This document shows positions 17,975-27,123 of a DNA stretch of 64,000 nucleotides, one piece after another. Every line of letters begins with the position of its first letter. Within the stretch, counting starts at the first letter, position 1. A program made the position numbers and the translations under genes. The notes under the pieces are model-generated. The model worked only from the letters and a program-made list of their open reading frames with translations, searched no databases and was not told the origin of the DNA. The stretch comes from Pseudomonas putida (GTDB lineage: Bacteria; Pseudomonadota; Gammaproteobacteria; Pseudomonadales; Pseudomonadaceae), in contig NZ_BSKJ01000008.1 of assembly GCF_030159595.1 (NCBI RefSeq), forward strand, positions 186,001 through 250,000. The letters run 5' to 3'.

Positions 17975-19033
17975 GTGCGGGTACTGATCATCAAGACTTC
18001 GTCGCTGGGTGATGTGATCCACACCCTGCCGGCGCTCACCGATGCCGCCCACGCCATCCCGGGCATCCGTTTCGACTGGGTAGTGGAAGAGGGCTTTGCC
18101 GAAATCCCCGGCTGGCACCCGGCGGTCGACCAGGTTATTCCGGTGGCCATCCGCCGCTGGCGCAAGAACCTTTGGCAAACCCTCAAGAGTGGCGAGTGGA
18201 AGGCGTTCAAGCAGCGTGTGCGCGAGCGCAAGTACGACCTGGTGATCGATGCCCAGGGCCTGGTGAAGTCAGCCTGGCTGACCCGCTATGTGAAGGCCCC
18301 GGTTGCCGGCCTGGACCGCTACTCGGCCCGCGAAGGTTTGGCCAGCCGCTTCTATGACCGGCGCCTGTCGGTTGCCACCGGCCAGCACGCAGTAGAACGG
18401 GTGCGCCAGCTGTTCGCCATGGCCTTGGCTTACGACTTGCCCGAAGGTATCGGCAATTACGGCCTGGACCTCGACCGCCTGCAATTGCCGCCGGCTGCCC
18501 CTTATGTGGTGTTCCTGCACGGCACCACCTGGGCGACCAAGCACTGGCCCGAAGCCTACTGGCGCGAACTGGCCGAGCGCATGGGCCGACGCAAGCTGGA
18601 GGTGCGTCTGCCATGGGGCAACCCGGCCGAGAAGGCGCGCGCCGAGCGTATCGCACAGGGCTTGAACAATTGCCAGGTGCTCCCCAAATTGAACCTTGTC
18701 GGCGTAGCCCGCGTATTGGCGGCGGCAAAAGCCTGCGTCGCGGTCGATACCGGCCTCGGCCACCTGGCCGCAGCACTCGATGTGCCCACCATTTCGCTGT
18801 TCGGCCCGACCAACCCGGGCCTGACTGGCGCCTACGGACGGACCCAGATTCACCAGGCCAGTGACTGGCCTTGCGCTCCCTGCCTGCAGAAGAAGTGCAC
18901 CTACAAACCGAGCGCCGACGACCTGCGCCGGTTCGATCTGAAACGCGAGTGGCCGCTGTGCTTCACTCGCCTGAATCCCGAGCATGTGGCGGGCCGCTTG
19001 AGCGCGTTGCTGCTGGCTGAGGATGTCCGTTGA
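17975..19033 (+). CDS. waaC: ADP-heptose:LPS heptosyltransferase I
   Basis: The 352-residue GT9 enzyme adds the first heptose to Kdo. It starts MRVLIIKTSSLGDVIHTLPAL and carries the conserved VDTGLGHLAAALDVPTISLFGPTNP block. The start is GTG, directly abutting the waaF stop. Its stop overlaps the waaG ATG as TGATG. The order waaF-waaC-waaG-waaP is the standard Pseudomonas core operon. Confidence 0.96.
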   Translation: MRVLIIKTSSLGDVIHTLPALTDAAHAIPGIRFDWVVEEGFAEIPGWHPAVDQVIPVAIRRWRKNLWQTLKSGEWKAFKQRVRERKYDLVIDAQGLVKSAWLTRYVKAPVAGLDRYSAREGLASRFYDRRLSVATGQHAVERVRQLFAMALAYDLPEGIGNYGLDLDRLQLPPAAPYVVFLHGTTWATKHWPEAYWRELAERMGRRKLEVRLPWGNPAEKARAERIAQGLNNCQVLPKLNLVGVARVLAAAKACVAVDTGLGHLAAALDVPTISLFGPTNPGLTGAYGRTQIHQASDWPCAPCLQKKCTYKPSADDLRRFDLKREWPLCFTRLNPEHVAGRLSALLLAEDVR

Positions 19034-20157
19034 TGCAACTGGCTTTCGTGCTTTACAAATATTTCCCCTTCGGCGGGCTGCAGCGCGATTTCATGCGCAT
19101 TGCCCTGGAGTGCCAGAAGCGGGGCCATCAGATCCGTGTGTACACGCTGATCTGGGAAGGTGACATTCCGCCGGGCTTCGAAGTGCTGGTGGCGCCGGTG
19201 AAGGCGATTTTCAACCACCGTCGCAACGAGAAGCTCAGCGCCTGGATGGCCGCCGACCTGGCCAAGCGCCCGGTCGACCGCCTGATTGGCTTCAACAAGA
19301 TGCCGGGGCTGGATGTGTACTACGCCGCCGACGGCTGCTTCGAAGACAAGGCGCAGACCCTGCGCGGTGGCCTGTACCGCCGCTGGGGCCGCTACCGGCA
19401 CTTTGCCGAGTACGAGCGTGCGGTGTTCGCCAAGGACGCCCATACCGAAGTGCTGATGATTTCCGAAGTGCAGCAGCCGCTGTTCATCAAGCATTACGGA
19501 ACCCAGGTAGAACGCTTCCACCTGTTGCCGCCGGGTATTTCCCAGGACCGCCGTGCGCCGGCCAATGCCGCCGAGATCCGCGCCGAGTTTCGCAAGGAAT
19601 TCAACCTGGGTGATGACGATCTGTTGCTGGTGCAGATTGGCTCGGGCTTCAAGACCAAGGGGGTGGACCGCAGCCTCAAGGCGCTGGCCGCGCTGCCGTC
19701 GGCCCTGCGCAAACGTACGAAGCTGATGGTGATCGGCCAGGACGATCCCAAGGTGTTCCAGTTGCAGAGCGCCACGTTGGGTCTGGGCGACCAGGTTCAG
19801 TTCCTCAAGGGCCGCAGCGACATCCCGCGCTTCCTGCTGGGTGCCGACCTGCTGATTCACCCGGCGTACAACGAGAATACCGGTACGGTGCTGCTTGAAG
19901 CGCTGGTGGCCGGTTTGCCGGTGCTGGTGTCCAAGGTGTGTGGTTATGCCCACTACATTGCCGAGGCCGACTGCGGCCTGGTACTGGACGAACCGTTCGA
20001 TCAGGACCAGCTCAACGGCTACCTGCAACGCATGCTTGACGACCCGCAGGCCCGCGCCAGCTGGTCGCGCAACGGCCTGGCGTTTGCTGAAACCGCAGAC
20101 CTGTACAGCATGCCGCAGCATGCCGCCGATGTGATCCTGGGGCAGGAGTCTGCATGA
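19033..20157 (+). CDS. waaG: LPS core glycosyltransferase WaaG
   Basis: The 374-residue GT4-family enzyme is predicted to add the first hexose (or hexosamine) of the outer core to heptose II. It has the GT-B features IGSGFKTKGVDR in the middle and HPAYNENTGTVLLEALVAGLPVL near the donor-sugar site. ATG at 19033 overlaps the waaC stop. An in-frame TTG one codon earlier is less likely. Its 3' end overlaps waaP by four bases (ATGA). Confidence 0.94.
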   Translation: MQLAFVLYKYFPFGGLQRDFMRIALECQKRGHQIRVYTLIWEGDIPPGFEVLVAPVKAIFNHRRNEKLSAWMAADLAKRPVDRLIGFNKMPGLDVYYAADGCFEDKAQTLRGGLYRRWGRYRHFAEYERAVFAKDAHTEVLMISEVQQPLFIKHYGTQVERFHLLPPGISQDRRAPANAAEIRAEFRKEFNLGDDDLLLVQIGSGFKTKGVDRSLKALAALPSALRKRTKLMVIGQDDPKVFQLQSATLGLGDQVQFLKGRSDIPRFLLGADLLIHPAYNENTGTVLLEALVAGLPVLVSKVCGYAHYIAEADCGLVLDEPFDQDQLNGYLQRMLDDPQARASWSRNGLAFAETADLYSMPQHAADVILGQESA

Positions 20158-20960
20158 AGCTGATACTGGCCGAACCGTTCAAGCGCCTGTGGGCCGGGCG
20201 TGATGCCTTCGATGCCGTAGAAGCGCTGCAAGGCGAGGTGTATCGCGAGCTGGAAGGGCGCCGCACGCTGCGTACCGAAGTGGCTGGTGAGGGCTTTTTC
20301 GTCAAGATTCACCGCGGCATCGGTTGGGGCGAGATCTTCAAGAACCTGTTCACCGCCAAGCTGCCGGTGCTCGGTGCCGGCCAGGAATGGCGGGCTATCC
20401 AGCGCCTGCATGAGGTGGGCGTGCCGACCATGACCGCTGTCGCCTACGGCGAGCGCGGCAGCAACCCGGCCACGCAGCATTCGTTCATCATCACCGAAGA
20501 GCTGGCCCCGACCATCAGCCTGGAAGATTTCAGTATCGACTGGGTCAAGCAGCCGCCCGAGCCGCGCCTGAAGCGTGCGCTGATCGCCGAAGTGGCGAAG
20601 ATGACGGGTGGCATGCACCGCGCTGGGGTCAACCACCGCGACTGCTATATCTGCCATTTCCTGCTGCACACCGACCGACCGGTGACGGCGGATGACTTCA
20701 GGCTGTCGGTCATCGACCTGCACCGCGCCCAGACCCGGGCGACAATCAGCCGCCGCTGGCGCGACAAGGACCTGGCCGCGCTGTACTTCTCGGCGTTGGA
20801 CATTGGCCTGACCCCGCGCGACAAGCTGCGCTTCCTGCGGGGTTATTTCCAGCGGCCGCTGCGGCAAGTCCTCAAGGACGAAGCCCAGTTGCTCGCCTGG
20901 CTGGAGCGCAAGGCGCAGAAACTCTACGACCGCAAGCAACGCTACGGGGATGCGCTCTGA
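20154..20960 (+). CDS. waaP: LPS core heptose (I) kinase WaaP
   Basis: The 268-residue kinase phosphorylates heptose I of the inner core. The catalytic loop is NHRDCYICHF, with Asp163 at the same number as the catalytic Asp described in P. aeruginosa WaaP. A metal-binding Asp188 lies in VIDLHRAQ. The nucleotide-binding lysine is in FFVKIHRG (Lys51). It overlaps waaG (ATGA) and the next kinase (TGATG). In P. aeruginosa this gene is essential; whether it is here cannot be read from sequence. Confidence 0.94.
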   Translation: MKLILAEPFKRLWAGRDAFDAVEALQGEVYRELEGRRTLRTEVAGEGFFVKIHRGIGWGEIFKNLFTAKLPVLGAGQEWRAIQRLHEVGVPTMTAVAYGERGSNPATQHSFIITEELAPTISLEDFSIDWVKQPPEPRLKRALIAEVAKMTGGMHRAGVNHRDCYICHFLLHTDRPVTADDFRLSVIDLHRAQTRATISRRWRDKDLAALYFSALDIGLTPRDKLRFLRGYFQRPLRQVLKDEAQLLAWLERKAQKLYDRKQRYGDAL

Positions 20961-21694
20961 TGGCGGGCTGGACACTGGCGCCGGGTTACGAACACCTGGC
21001 GGCGGACTTCGGCAGCCTCGATGCGGTATTTGCCCTGCAAGGCGAACGCCTGACCCGCGACCCGCTCAGCGAGGTGGTGCGCATCGCGCGTGACGGGGTC
21101 AATTACTACGTCAAGCGCTACACCGGGGCCGGCAAGCACATGCGCCGCTACCTGGGCCGGCCGCGCATCAAGGCCGAATGGCAGAACCTCAAACAGTTCG
21201 CCAAGTGGGGCATCCCTACCGCCGAAGTGGTGGCCTGGGGGCTGGAGCGCAATGGCCTGGCCTTTGGTCGCGGGGCGATGATCACCCGCGAGCTGCCGAA
21301 CACCGAAGACCTGTCGGCGCTGGCCGAGCGCAATGATCCGCGCCTGGCCGATCGGGCCTGGGTCGACCATCTCAGCCGTCAGCTGGCGCACCATACCCGG
21401 GTCATGCACGAGCACCGCTTTGCTCACAATGACCTGAAGTGGCGCAACCTGCTGGTCGACGACCAGGGCACGCTATTCTTCATCGACTGCCCCACCGGCG
21501 ACTTCTGGCGCGGCTTCATGTGGCGGCACCGGATGATCAAGGACCTGGCCTGCCTGGACAAAGTGGCCAAATACCACCTGTCGGCCACCCAGCGCCTGCG
21601 CTTTTACCTGCAATACCGTGGCCGCGACCGGCTGAATGTGCGTGACAAGAAGCGCATTCGCCAGGTGCTGGGCTTTTTCGAGGGAAGGGAATGA
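20960..21694 (+). CDS. wapP: LPS core kinase-family protein (WapP-like)
   Basis: The 244-residue protein has the small-kinase fold used by LPS sugar kinases. VNYYVKRYTG supplies the lysine, FAHNDLKWRNLL the catalytic loop (Asp158, Asn163), and LFFIDCPTGDF the metal-binding Asp176. Position directly after waaP matches P. aeruginosa PA5008 (wapP), thought to phosphorylate heptose II. Its ATG overlaps the waaP stop (TGATG) and its stop overlaps the next ATG. The activity is inferred from family and position. Confidence 0.85.
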   Translation: MAGWTLAPGYEHLAADFGSLDAVFALQGERLTRDPLSEVVRIARDGVNYYVKRYTGAGKHMRRYLGRPRIKAEWQNLKQFAKWGIPTAEVVAWGLERNGLAFGRGAMITRELPNTEDLSALAERNDPRLADRAWVDHLSRQLAHHTRVMHEHRFAHNDLKWRNLLVDDQGTLFFIDCPTGDFWRGFMWRHRMIKDLACLDKVAKYHLSATQRLRFYLQYRGRDRLNVRDKKRIRQVLGFFEGRE

Positions 21695-22443
21695 CCGATT
21701 ACCTGGCCAGCGCGGACCTCGCGCTGCTCAAGCGTCATGGCTTGGACGACTTCGAGGCGCTGTGGGCGCTGCAACTGGAAGCCGTGGATGAACCCAATAC
21801 CGGCCGTGGTGGGTGGAGCAGCGTGTTTCGCCTGGAGCTCGAAGGCAAGGGCTACTACCTCAAGCGCCAGAGCGACTACCTGACCCGCACCTTGCACCGG
21901 CCGTTCGGCGAGCCCACCTTCGCCCGCGAATTCCGCAACATCAGCCGCTACCAGAAACTGCACATTCCGGCCTTGCAGGCGGTGTTCTATGGCGAGCGCA
22001 AGCAGGGCGGCAAGCACCGGGCCATCCTGATGACCCGCGCGCTGGACGAGTGGGCCGACCTCGACAGCCTGCTGGCCCAGTGGTCACAACTGGGCGATGC
22101 CGAACGCAATGGCATCCTGCAGGCGTGCGGCCAGCTGGCGCGCACCCTGCACAGCGCCGGCCAGGTGCATGGCTGCTTTTACCCCAAGCACATTTTCCTG
22201 CGCCAGCGCCGTGAAGGCTGGGACGCGCAACTGATCGATCTGGAAAAGACCCGGCCATTGCTGTTCGGTATGCGTGACCGCCTCAAGGACCTGGAGCCGC
22301 TGCTGCGCCGCGCCCCGGCCTGGCGCGAGGCCGATGTGCGCACGATGCTGGCAACCTACTTGGCGCAGCCGGCTGACAGCACGTTGGTCAATACCTGGCT
22401 GCAACGCCTGACGCAACGCCGTCGTGAAAAAGAGGCCCGCTGA
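21691..22443 (+). CDS. wapQ: InaA/WapQ-like kinase-fold protein with altered catalytic loop
   Basis: The 250-residue protein fits the InaA/lipopolysaccharide-kinase family. GYYLKRQSDY holds the lysine and LIDLEKTRP the metal-binding Asp183. At the catalytic loop it reads VHGCFYPKHIFL, so the Asp of HGD is Cys162. Either another residue serves, or the protein is a pseudokinase or partner of its neighbours. It is translationally coupled on both sides (ATGA, TGATG). Position matches P. aeruginosa PA5007 (wapQ). Confidence 0.8.
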   Translation: MTDYLASADLALLKRHGLDDFEALWALQLEAVDEPNTGRGGWSSVFRLELEGKGYYLKRQSDYLTRTLHRPFGEPTFAREFRNISRYQKLHIPALQAVFYGERKQGGKHRAILMTRALDEWADLDSLLAQWSQLGDAERNGILQACGQLARTLHSAGQVHGCFYPKHIFLRQRREGWDAQLIDLEKTRPLLFGMRDRLKDLEPLLRRAPAWREADVRTMLATYLAQPADSTLVNTWLQRLTQRRREKEAR

Positions 22444-23885
22444 TGCGTTTGTCTGAACTGAAGGATGCTGGGCGCAGCCCGTCGTTACCCCTGAGTATCA
22501 CCCTGGCCGACGCAGCCGGCAGCGCCGACCTGCAACTGCTCAGCCTGTTGCGCGTGCTGCCGGGCCAGCGCTATGTGGGCGCTGGCGTCTGGCGCGGCAC
22601 CCCGGTGCTGGCCAAGCTGCTGGTGGGCGGTAACGCTGCCCGGCATTTCCAACGTGAACTGCAAGGCGTGAAGTTGCTGGCCGAGCAGGGCCTTACCACG
22701 CCCAAGCTGCTGGCCGACGGCCTCAAGGAAGGCGAGGGCGGCTGGCTGCTGTTCGAGTTCCTCGATGGCGCCGAAAGCCTGGCCGATGCCTGGGCAGCGG
22801 TGGAAAACCTGCCTGTGCTGGCTGACGAGCAACACCTGGTGCTGGGCGAAGCGCTAACCGCTGTCGCGCACATGCATGCCCAAGGCCTGTGGCAGGAAGA
22901 CCTGCACCTGGACAACTTGCTGCGCCACGGCGGCAAGCTGTACCTGATCGATGGCGCTGGCATCAAGGCCGAAACGCCTGGCCAGCAGCTGTCGCGCCCA
23001 CGCGTGCTGGAAAACCTCGGTGTGTTCTTCGCCCAGCTGCCCAAGCGCCTGGAGCCGTTCATCGAAGAACTGCTGGTGCATTACCTGCTGGCCAATGCCG
23101 AACATGCACTGCCGATGGAGGCCTTGCAGAAGCAGGTGGACAAGGTGCGCAACTGGCGCCAGAAGGATTACCTGGAAAAGGCCGGCCGCGAGTGCAGCCT
23201 GTTCAGCGTCCAGCGCACCCTGTCGGGCTTGCAGGCGATTCGCCGCAGCGAGGTCGATGCCATGCAGCCTGTGCTGGCGCAGGCTGATGCGTTGATCGAC
23301 AAGGGCCACCTGTACAAGACCGGTGGTGCCGCCAGCGTGGCGCGCATCGAGGTCAATGGCCGGCAGCTGGTGCTCAAGCGCTACAACATCAAGAACACGG
23401 CGCACTGGTTCAAGCGCTTCTGGCGCCCGAGCCGTGCCTGGCATTCGTGGATCGAAGGCCACCGCCTGGAATTTCTCGACATCGCCACACCCAAGCCGCT
23501 GGCGGTGCTGGAACAGCGGGTGATGGGCCTGCGCAGCCGCGCCTACCTGGTCACCGAGTATGTCGATGGCCCGGACCTGACTGCCTGCTTCGCGCCCTAT
23601 GTGGAGAGCGGCGAGGCCCCCGAGGAACAGGTGGATGCCCTGGTACATGTGATGCAACAGCTGATTCGCGAGCGCATCAGCCATGGCGACTTCAAGGGCC
23701 ACAACCTGTTCTGGGACAACGGCCAATGGTCATTGATCGACCTTGATGCCATGTGCCAGCACGCCACCCAGCTCAGCTTCGCCCCGGCCTACGCCCGGGA
23801 CCGGGCGCGGCTGCTGCGTAACTGGCCAAGCAGCAGTGCCTTGCATCAGCGGCTGGACCGGCTGCTGCCCAAGCTGGCCGAATAG
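22443..23885 (+). CDS. LPS-operon protein with two kinase-like domains in tandem
   Basis: The 480-residue product appears to hold two kinase-like units. The first has a catalytic loop QEDLHLDNLL (Asp153, Asn158) and YLIDGAG (Asp170). The second has a lysine in LVLKRYNIKN (Lys312), a canonical catalytic loop SHGDFKGHNLF (Asp416, Asn421) and SLIDLDAM (Asp433). It is the last gene of the waa operon, in the position of P. aeruginosa PA5006. The target sugar is unknown. Its last 40 bases overlap the 3' end of the convergent DUF6543 gene. Confidence 0.8.
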   Translation: MRLSELKDAGRSPSLPLSITLADAAGSADLQLLSLLRVLPGQRYVGAGVWRGTPVLAKLLVGGNAARHFQRELQGVKLLAEQGLTTPKLLADGLKEGEGGWLLFEFLDGAESLADAWAAVENLPVLADEQHLVLGEALTAVAHMHAQGLWQEDLHLDNLLRHGGKLYLIDGAGIKAETPGQQLSRPRVLENLGVFFAQLPKRLEPFIEELLVHYLLANAEHALPMEALQKQVDKVRNWRQKDYLEKAGRECSLFSVQRTLSGLQAIRRSEVDAMQPVLAQADALIDKGHLYKTGGAASVARIEVNGRQLVLKRYNIKNTAHWFKRFWRPSRAWHSWIEGHRLEFLDIATPKPLAVLEQRVMGLRSRAYLVTEYVDGPDLTACFAPYVESGEAPEEQVDALVHVMQQLIRERISHGDFKGHNLFWDNGQWSLIDLDAMCQHATQLSFAPAYARDRARLLRNWPSSSALHQRLDRLLPKLAE

Positions 23886-26875
23886 CCCGAGGGTAACGCC
23901 AGCCAGTCGCTGCCGCGGCCGGCCTGGCGAACCCGGATGCGCCATTCACCCTCCTGGTGGCGCAGCACCGCCCAGGCAGGCACTGCGCCAGACAAGCCAG
24001 CGGGCAACACCAGGTGATAGTGGCCAGGCAGCAGGTGGCGACGTACCGGCAACTGATGGTTATGCAGTTGCAGGTACCGTGTGCTGCCGTGGTTGAACAG
24101 GCGTTCGTCCTCACTCTCTGCGGTGCCCTGAAGCGGTATTGCCAGCCGGCATTGTTCGAGCAGTTGCGTGATGTCTGGCAAGCCGTCATGCCAGCGTACG
24201 GGAGAGTCCACTACCCAGTTGCCATCCTGACTGCGCTTGATCGGCAGTTTCAGGTACGCATAAGGCTGGTCGGGATCGGTGGCTCGCCAACGGGTGCCAT
24301 CAAAACTGACATTGAAGTAGCGGCCCAGGTTATCCCGCACGAAGTACTGGGTCAGCCCGGGGCTGTCCGACAGTTGTTCATAGACGGCCTCACCATGTAC
24401 CGAGTCGATCCGGTAGCGCAACCTGGCAAGGTCCGGCGCGGTTTCGTAGTGTTTAGGCAGGGGGATCGGCGGCGGTTTGGGCAGCCCCCGCAAGGCACGG
24501 CGCATCAAGCTGGAACCTGCCATATCGTTCAGCCCGGCGGTGGCATGGCCGAGAGCAGCCACGGCATGGTGCAAGGCGCCCGTATGGTCGTCGTGGTCAA
24601 ACGCTTCGAAGCCATCCCATATGGAAATCGCCATACGGCCAAATGCCAAGGCGACCAAAGCCCGTTGCGGCAGTACGAAGGTGACAATATCCAGCACCAG
24701 CCGCAGCACATTGACCGAGAACTCCCCTAACAGCTCCTGATTGCTGCGGGTGACGGAGTCGGTGTGCGCGATCAGGTTTCTGACCTCGGCCAGGTAGAGT
24801 GCCTGATACAGATCGCCAGTGATGGTGTGCCGTGTAATGGATGCACCACCTACTCGCCCCTTGAGCAACCGCGCCTTGAGCTTTTGGCTGCTGGCCTGTG
24901 GCAGGCGCTGGACCAGGTAGTCCTGCAACACCAGGTCGCCGCGAACAGCCCGGATCAACGCTTTGATGTCGCGGTACTCACGCCAATAGTGCCTGTCCGG
25001 GACGTCAGGGCAATGAACGACGATTCGATTCGAGTGCTCTGGCGAGACGAGCAGCAAAACGCCCATCAAGGTATCGCCGTGCACGAGCAGTTGCTGAGCG
25101 ATCACCTGTTGCGCGTTGTAAGGTGGGCGTGCATGGCTGTCGGGGTTGCTGATGACCGTGCTGGCCCAGCCATACCCTTGCGCGAAAGTGTCGGCGAGAA
25201 AATGGCCGACATAGCGCGCTTTCACCGCTTCGGCATTCAGGCGGGCGCGGTAGACCTGTGCATAGGCTGCCTGGCGCCAGCGGCCTTCAGGCGAGTCGAG
25301 CAGCTGCGTGCGCAGGTATGCCTTGTAACCACTGCCGGCATTCAGGCGCCGTACGATCTGCTTGACCCTCAGTGGGGTGAGCGCTGACAGCGGTTGATCA
25401 CCGTGAAGATAGACCCGGGCAGTCAACCAGTAGTCCACATCGAACCAGCTGATGTTCAGCAACGCCAGCTCGTCGAGGCGGTAGGTGTGATTCACCAGTT
25501 CGACGGTACCGCCCACCTGTTGTCGGCTGACCACCGGAATGTAGCCCACCGTACTGCCCAGCGGTAGAGGGTTCACGATCGGCCCTACCTGGCGGGCAAG
25601 GGTGACGCTGATGGTGATATCACGCGGATCGCAGTCCAGACCCGGGTCACGTTGCAAATACTCGCGCAGGCGCAAGTTTACCCAGCGCAGCAGCGAATGC
25701 TGCTGGCCGAACTGCTCCAAAGTCAGGATGCCAGGGGCGCTGGCCGCTTCGATGGCCACAATTTGTTCTTGCATGGCCTGCATGATGTGAGCGACACCTT
25801 GCCGCGATGTGGTGCGCAGCCAATTGGGCAGGTGCTTCTCCAGCAGCAGGCCGTAGCGGTTGGCCAGTGGGCCACGGCTACCGACGGCGCTGCGTATGTC
25901 GAGTGCAGGGGCAAGCGCGTTGTCCAGCTGCTCGATATCGCGCTGCTTGCCTTGGCTCCATGCAAGTTGCCAGGCATGGCTCAAGTGCCTGGCCTGGGCG
26001 TCACGCAAGGTCGAGGCCAGGTAGTCGGCCACGTCCTCGGTATACCAGTCATAACGTAAACGCGCCGCGCAACGCGCGCTTTGCTGGTCAGCAGGGGCAA
26101 TCATGAGCTTGAGCAGGTGCTCGCTCTGCTGCGGGTCTTCAAGTCGTTCGCATACCTCCTTGTGGAGATCGCTCAGGTTGTCGAAGGCTTCGATGCCGTG
26201 AGCGACACTGCACAATAGCGCTCGGCCAACCGGTTCATGGTGTTCAAGCATATGCCCTTCGGCCCCCTGTTCAGTCAGCACCAGAAAACCCGGCACATGG
26301 CTGCGCCAGTTGGGGTCAGTGCTGGTGAGCAACAGGCGGTAGACCTGAGGGCGTGCGGTGATTGGCAAGTGCCGCCGCTGCCAAGGTTGTGGCAGTTCCA
26401 GGCATGTCCTGAGCAGTTGGGCATGCGCTGCAGACAGGGTCTCATCGGTACTGCGCAAGCGAATTTCCGCATCCAGCTGGTCGCGGAACAGCACTGCCAG
26501 GCTGACAGCGCGCGTCAGCCCTTTGCTGTTGCGTGTCAGCCAATAGGCTGCCTGGCGCGCGTGCAGTTGCTGGCGAATGGTTTGGCAGAAGTTGCCGATA
26601 CGGCTGCTGAAATCGGGAGGTAGGCTAAGTGCCGGGTAGTCGGCATGCCTGATGCGGCTACCCGCAGGTAGACGAAAAGTGCCGCCGTCGAACAAATGAA
26701 AACCCACCAGCTGCAACAGTTGATGCGTACCGAAAAACAGCGTGCGCGCGCTGATGGAATGGCCCGGGAACAGTTGCGCCAGCATCAGCTCAAGGCTGTG
26801 CTCGACGCCATGAATGGGGGGTAGCAGTGCATCAAGCTGGTTATCCAGCGTGTGAAAGTGCGGCAGGGTGGTCAT
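23846..26875 (-). CDS. DUF6543 (dermonecrotic-toxin-like) large protein
   Basis: The product has about 1009 residues. Features recalling DUF6543 proteins of Pseudomonas are a helical N-terminal half with NISWFDVDYWLTARVYLHG, the segment LTPLRVKQIVRRLNAGSGY, and RYVGHFLADTFAQGYGW. These domains occur in Mcf/FitD-like and dermonecrotic toxins, but here no toxin active site is recognised. A hydrophobic stretch (about residues 730-760) precedes a C-terminal region with two repeats that look like WxxxDP/Y-rich beta modules. There is no signal peptide. The ATG at 26875 has CAGGAG 8 bases upstream. The gene ends inside the last LPS-operon gene, 40 bases overlapping. Function is unknown; a secreted or contact-delivered effector is a guess. 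Confidence 0.65.
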   Translation of the reverse strand: MTTLPHFHTLDNQLDALLPPIHGVEHSLELMLAQLFPGHSISARTLFFGTHQLLQLVGFHLFDGGTFRLPAGSRIRHADYPALSLPPDFSSRIGNFCQTIRQQLHARQAAYWLTRNSKGLTRAVSLAVLFRDQLDAEIRLRSTDETLSAAHAQLLRTCLELPQPWQRRHLPITARPQVYRLLLTSTDPNWRSHVPGFLVLTEQGAEGHMLEHHEPVGRALLCSVAHGIEAFDNLSDLHKEVCERLEDPQQSEHLLKLMIAPADQQSARCAARLRYDWYTEDVADYLASTLRDAQARHLSHAWQLAWSQGKQRDIEQLDNALAPALDIRSAVGSRGPLANRYGLLLEKHLPNWLRTTSRQGVAHIMQAMQEQIVAIEAASAPGILTLEQFGQQHSLLRWVNLRLREYLQRDPGLDCDPRDITISVTLARQVGPIVNPLPLGSTVGYIPVVSRQQVGGTVELVNHTYRLDELALLNISWFDVDYWLTARVYLHGDQPLSALTPLRVKQIVRRLNAGSGYKAYLRTQLLDSPEGRWRQAAYAQVYRARLNAEAVKARYVGHFLADTFAQGYGWASTVISNPDSHARPPYNAQQVIAQQLLVHGDTLMGVLLLVSPEHSNRIVVHCPDVPDRHYWREYRDIKALIRAVRGDLVLQDYLVQRLPQASSQKLKARLLKGRVGGASITRHTITGDLYQALYLAEVRNLIAHTDSVTRSNQELLGEFSVNVLRLVLDIVTFVLPQRALVALAFGRMAISIWDGFEAFDHDDHTGALHHAVAALGHATAGLNDMAGSSLMRRALRGLPKPPPIPLPKHYETAPDLARLRYRIDSVHGEAVYEQLSDSPGLTQYFVRDNLGRYFNVSFDGTRWRATDPDQPYAYLKLPIKRSQDGNWVVDSPVRWHDGLPDITQLLEQCRLAIPLQGTAESEDERLFNHGSTRYLQLHNHQLPVRRHLLPGHYHLVLPAGLSGAVPAWAVLRHQEGEWRIRVRQAGRGSDWLALPSGYSASLGSSRSSR

Positions 26876-26946
26876 GCTCCGGCTCCTGTTGCGAGGGCGG
26901 ACCATGCTGCGCCCGGGCGCCAGGACGGCGGTGTTAGCCGGCTACC

Positions 26947-27123
26947 TCAGCGGCGCCACAGGCCGCGTAGCGAGAACCCTGCTGGTAGGCCGAGCCCGAG
27001 CCAGGACAGCCCATCCCACCAACCATCACCCAGCAAGGCGGCGAACAGCCCCAGGGCTCCCAGCAAGGCGATCAGCGCCGGCCAGGCAAAAATGCGCGAG
27101 GCGGGTTGCGACTTATGGCTCAT
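26947..27123 (-). CDS. 58-residue membrane microprotein coupled to the PepSY gene
   Basis: The peptide starts MSHKSQPASRIFAWPALIAL and has two hydrophobic segments (about 12-26 and 33-46) separated by GDGWWDG, ending in RGLWRR. Its ATG overlaps the PepSY gene stop as ATGA, so its translation is coupled. Similar small hydrophobic proteins follow PepSY membrane proteins in other pseudomonad iron loci; I do not know its role. An assembly or electron-transfer partner of the PepSY protein is an inference. Confidence 0.7.
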   Translation of the reverse strand: MSHKSQPASRIFAWPALIALLGALGLFAALLGDGWWDGLSWLGLGLPAGFSLRGLWRR

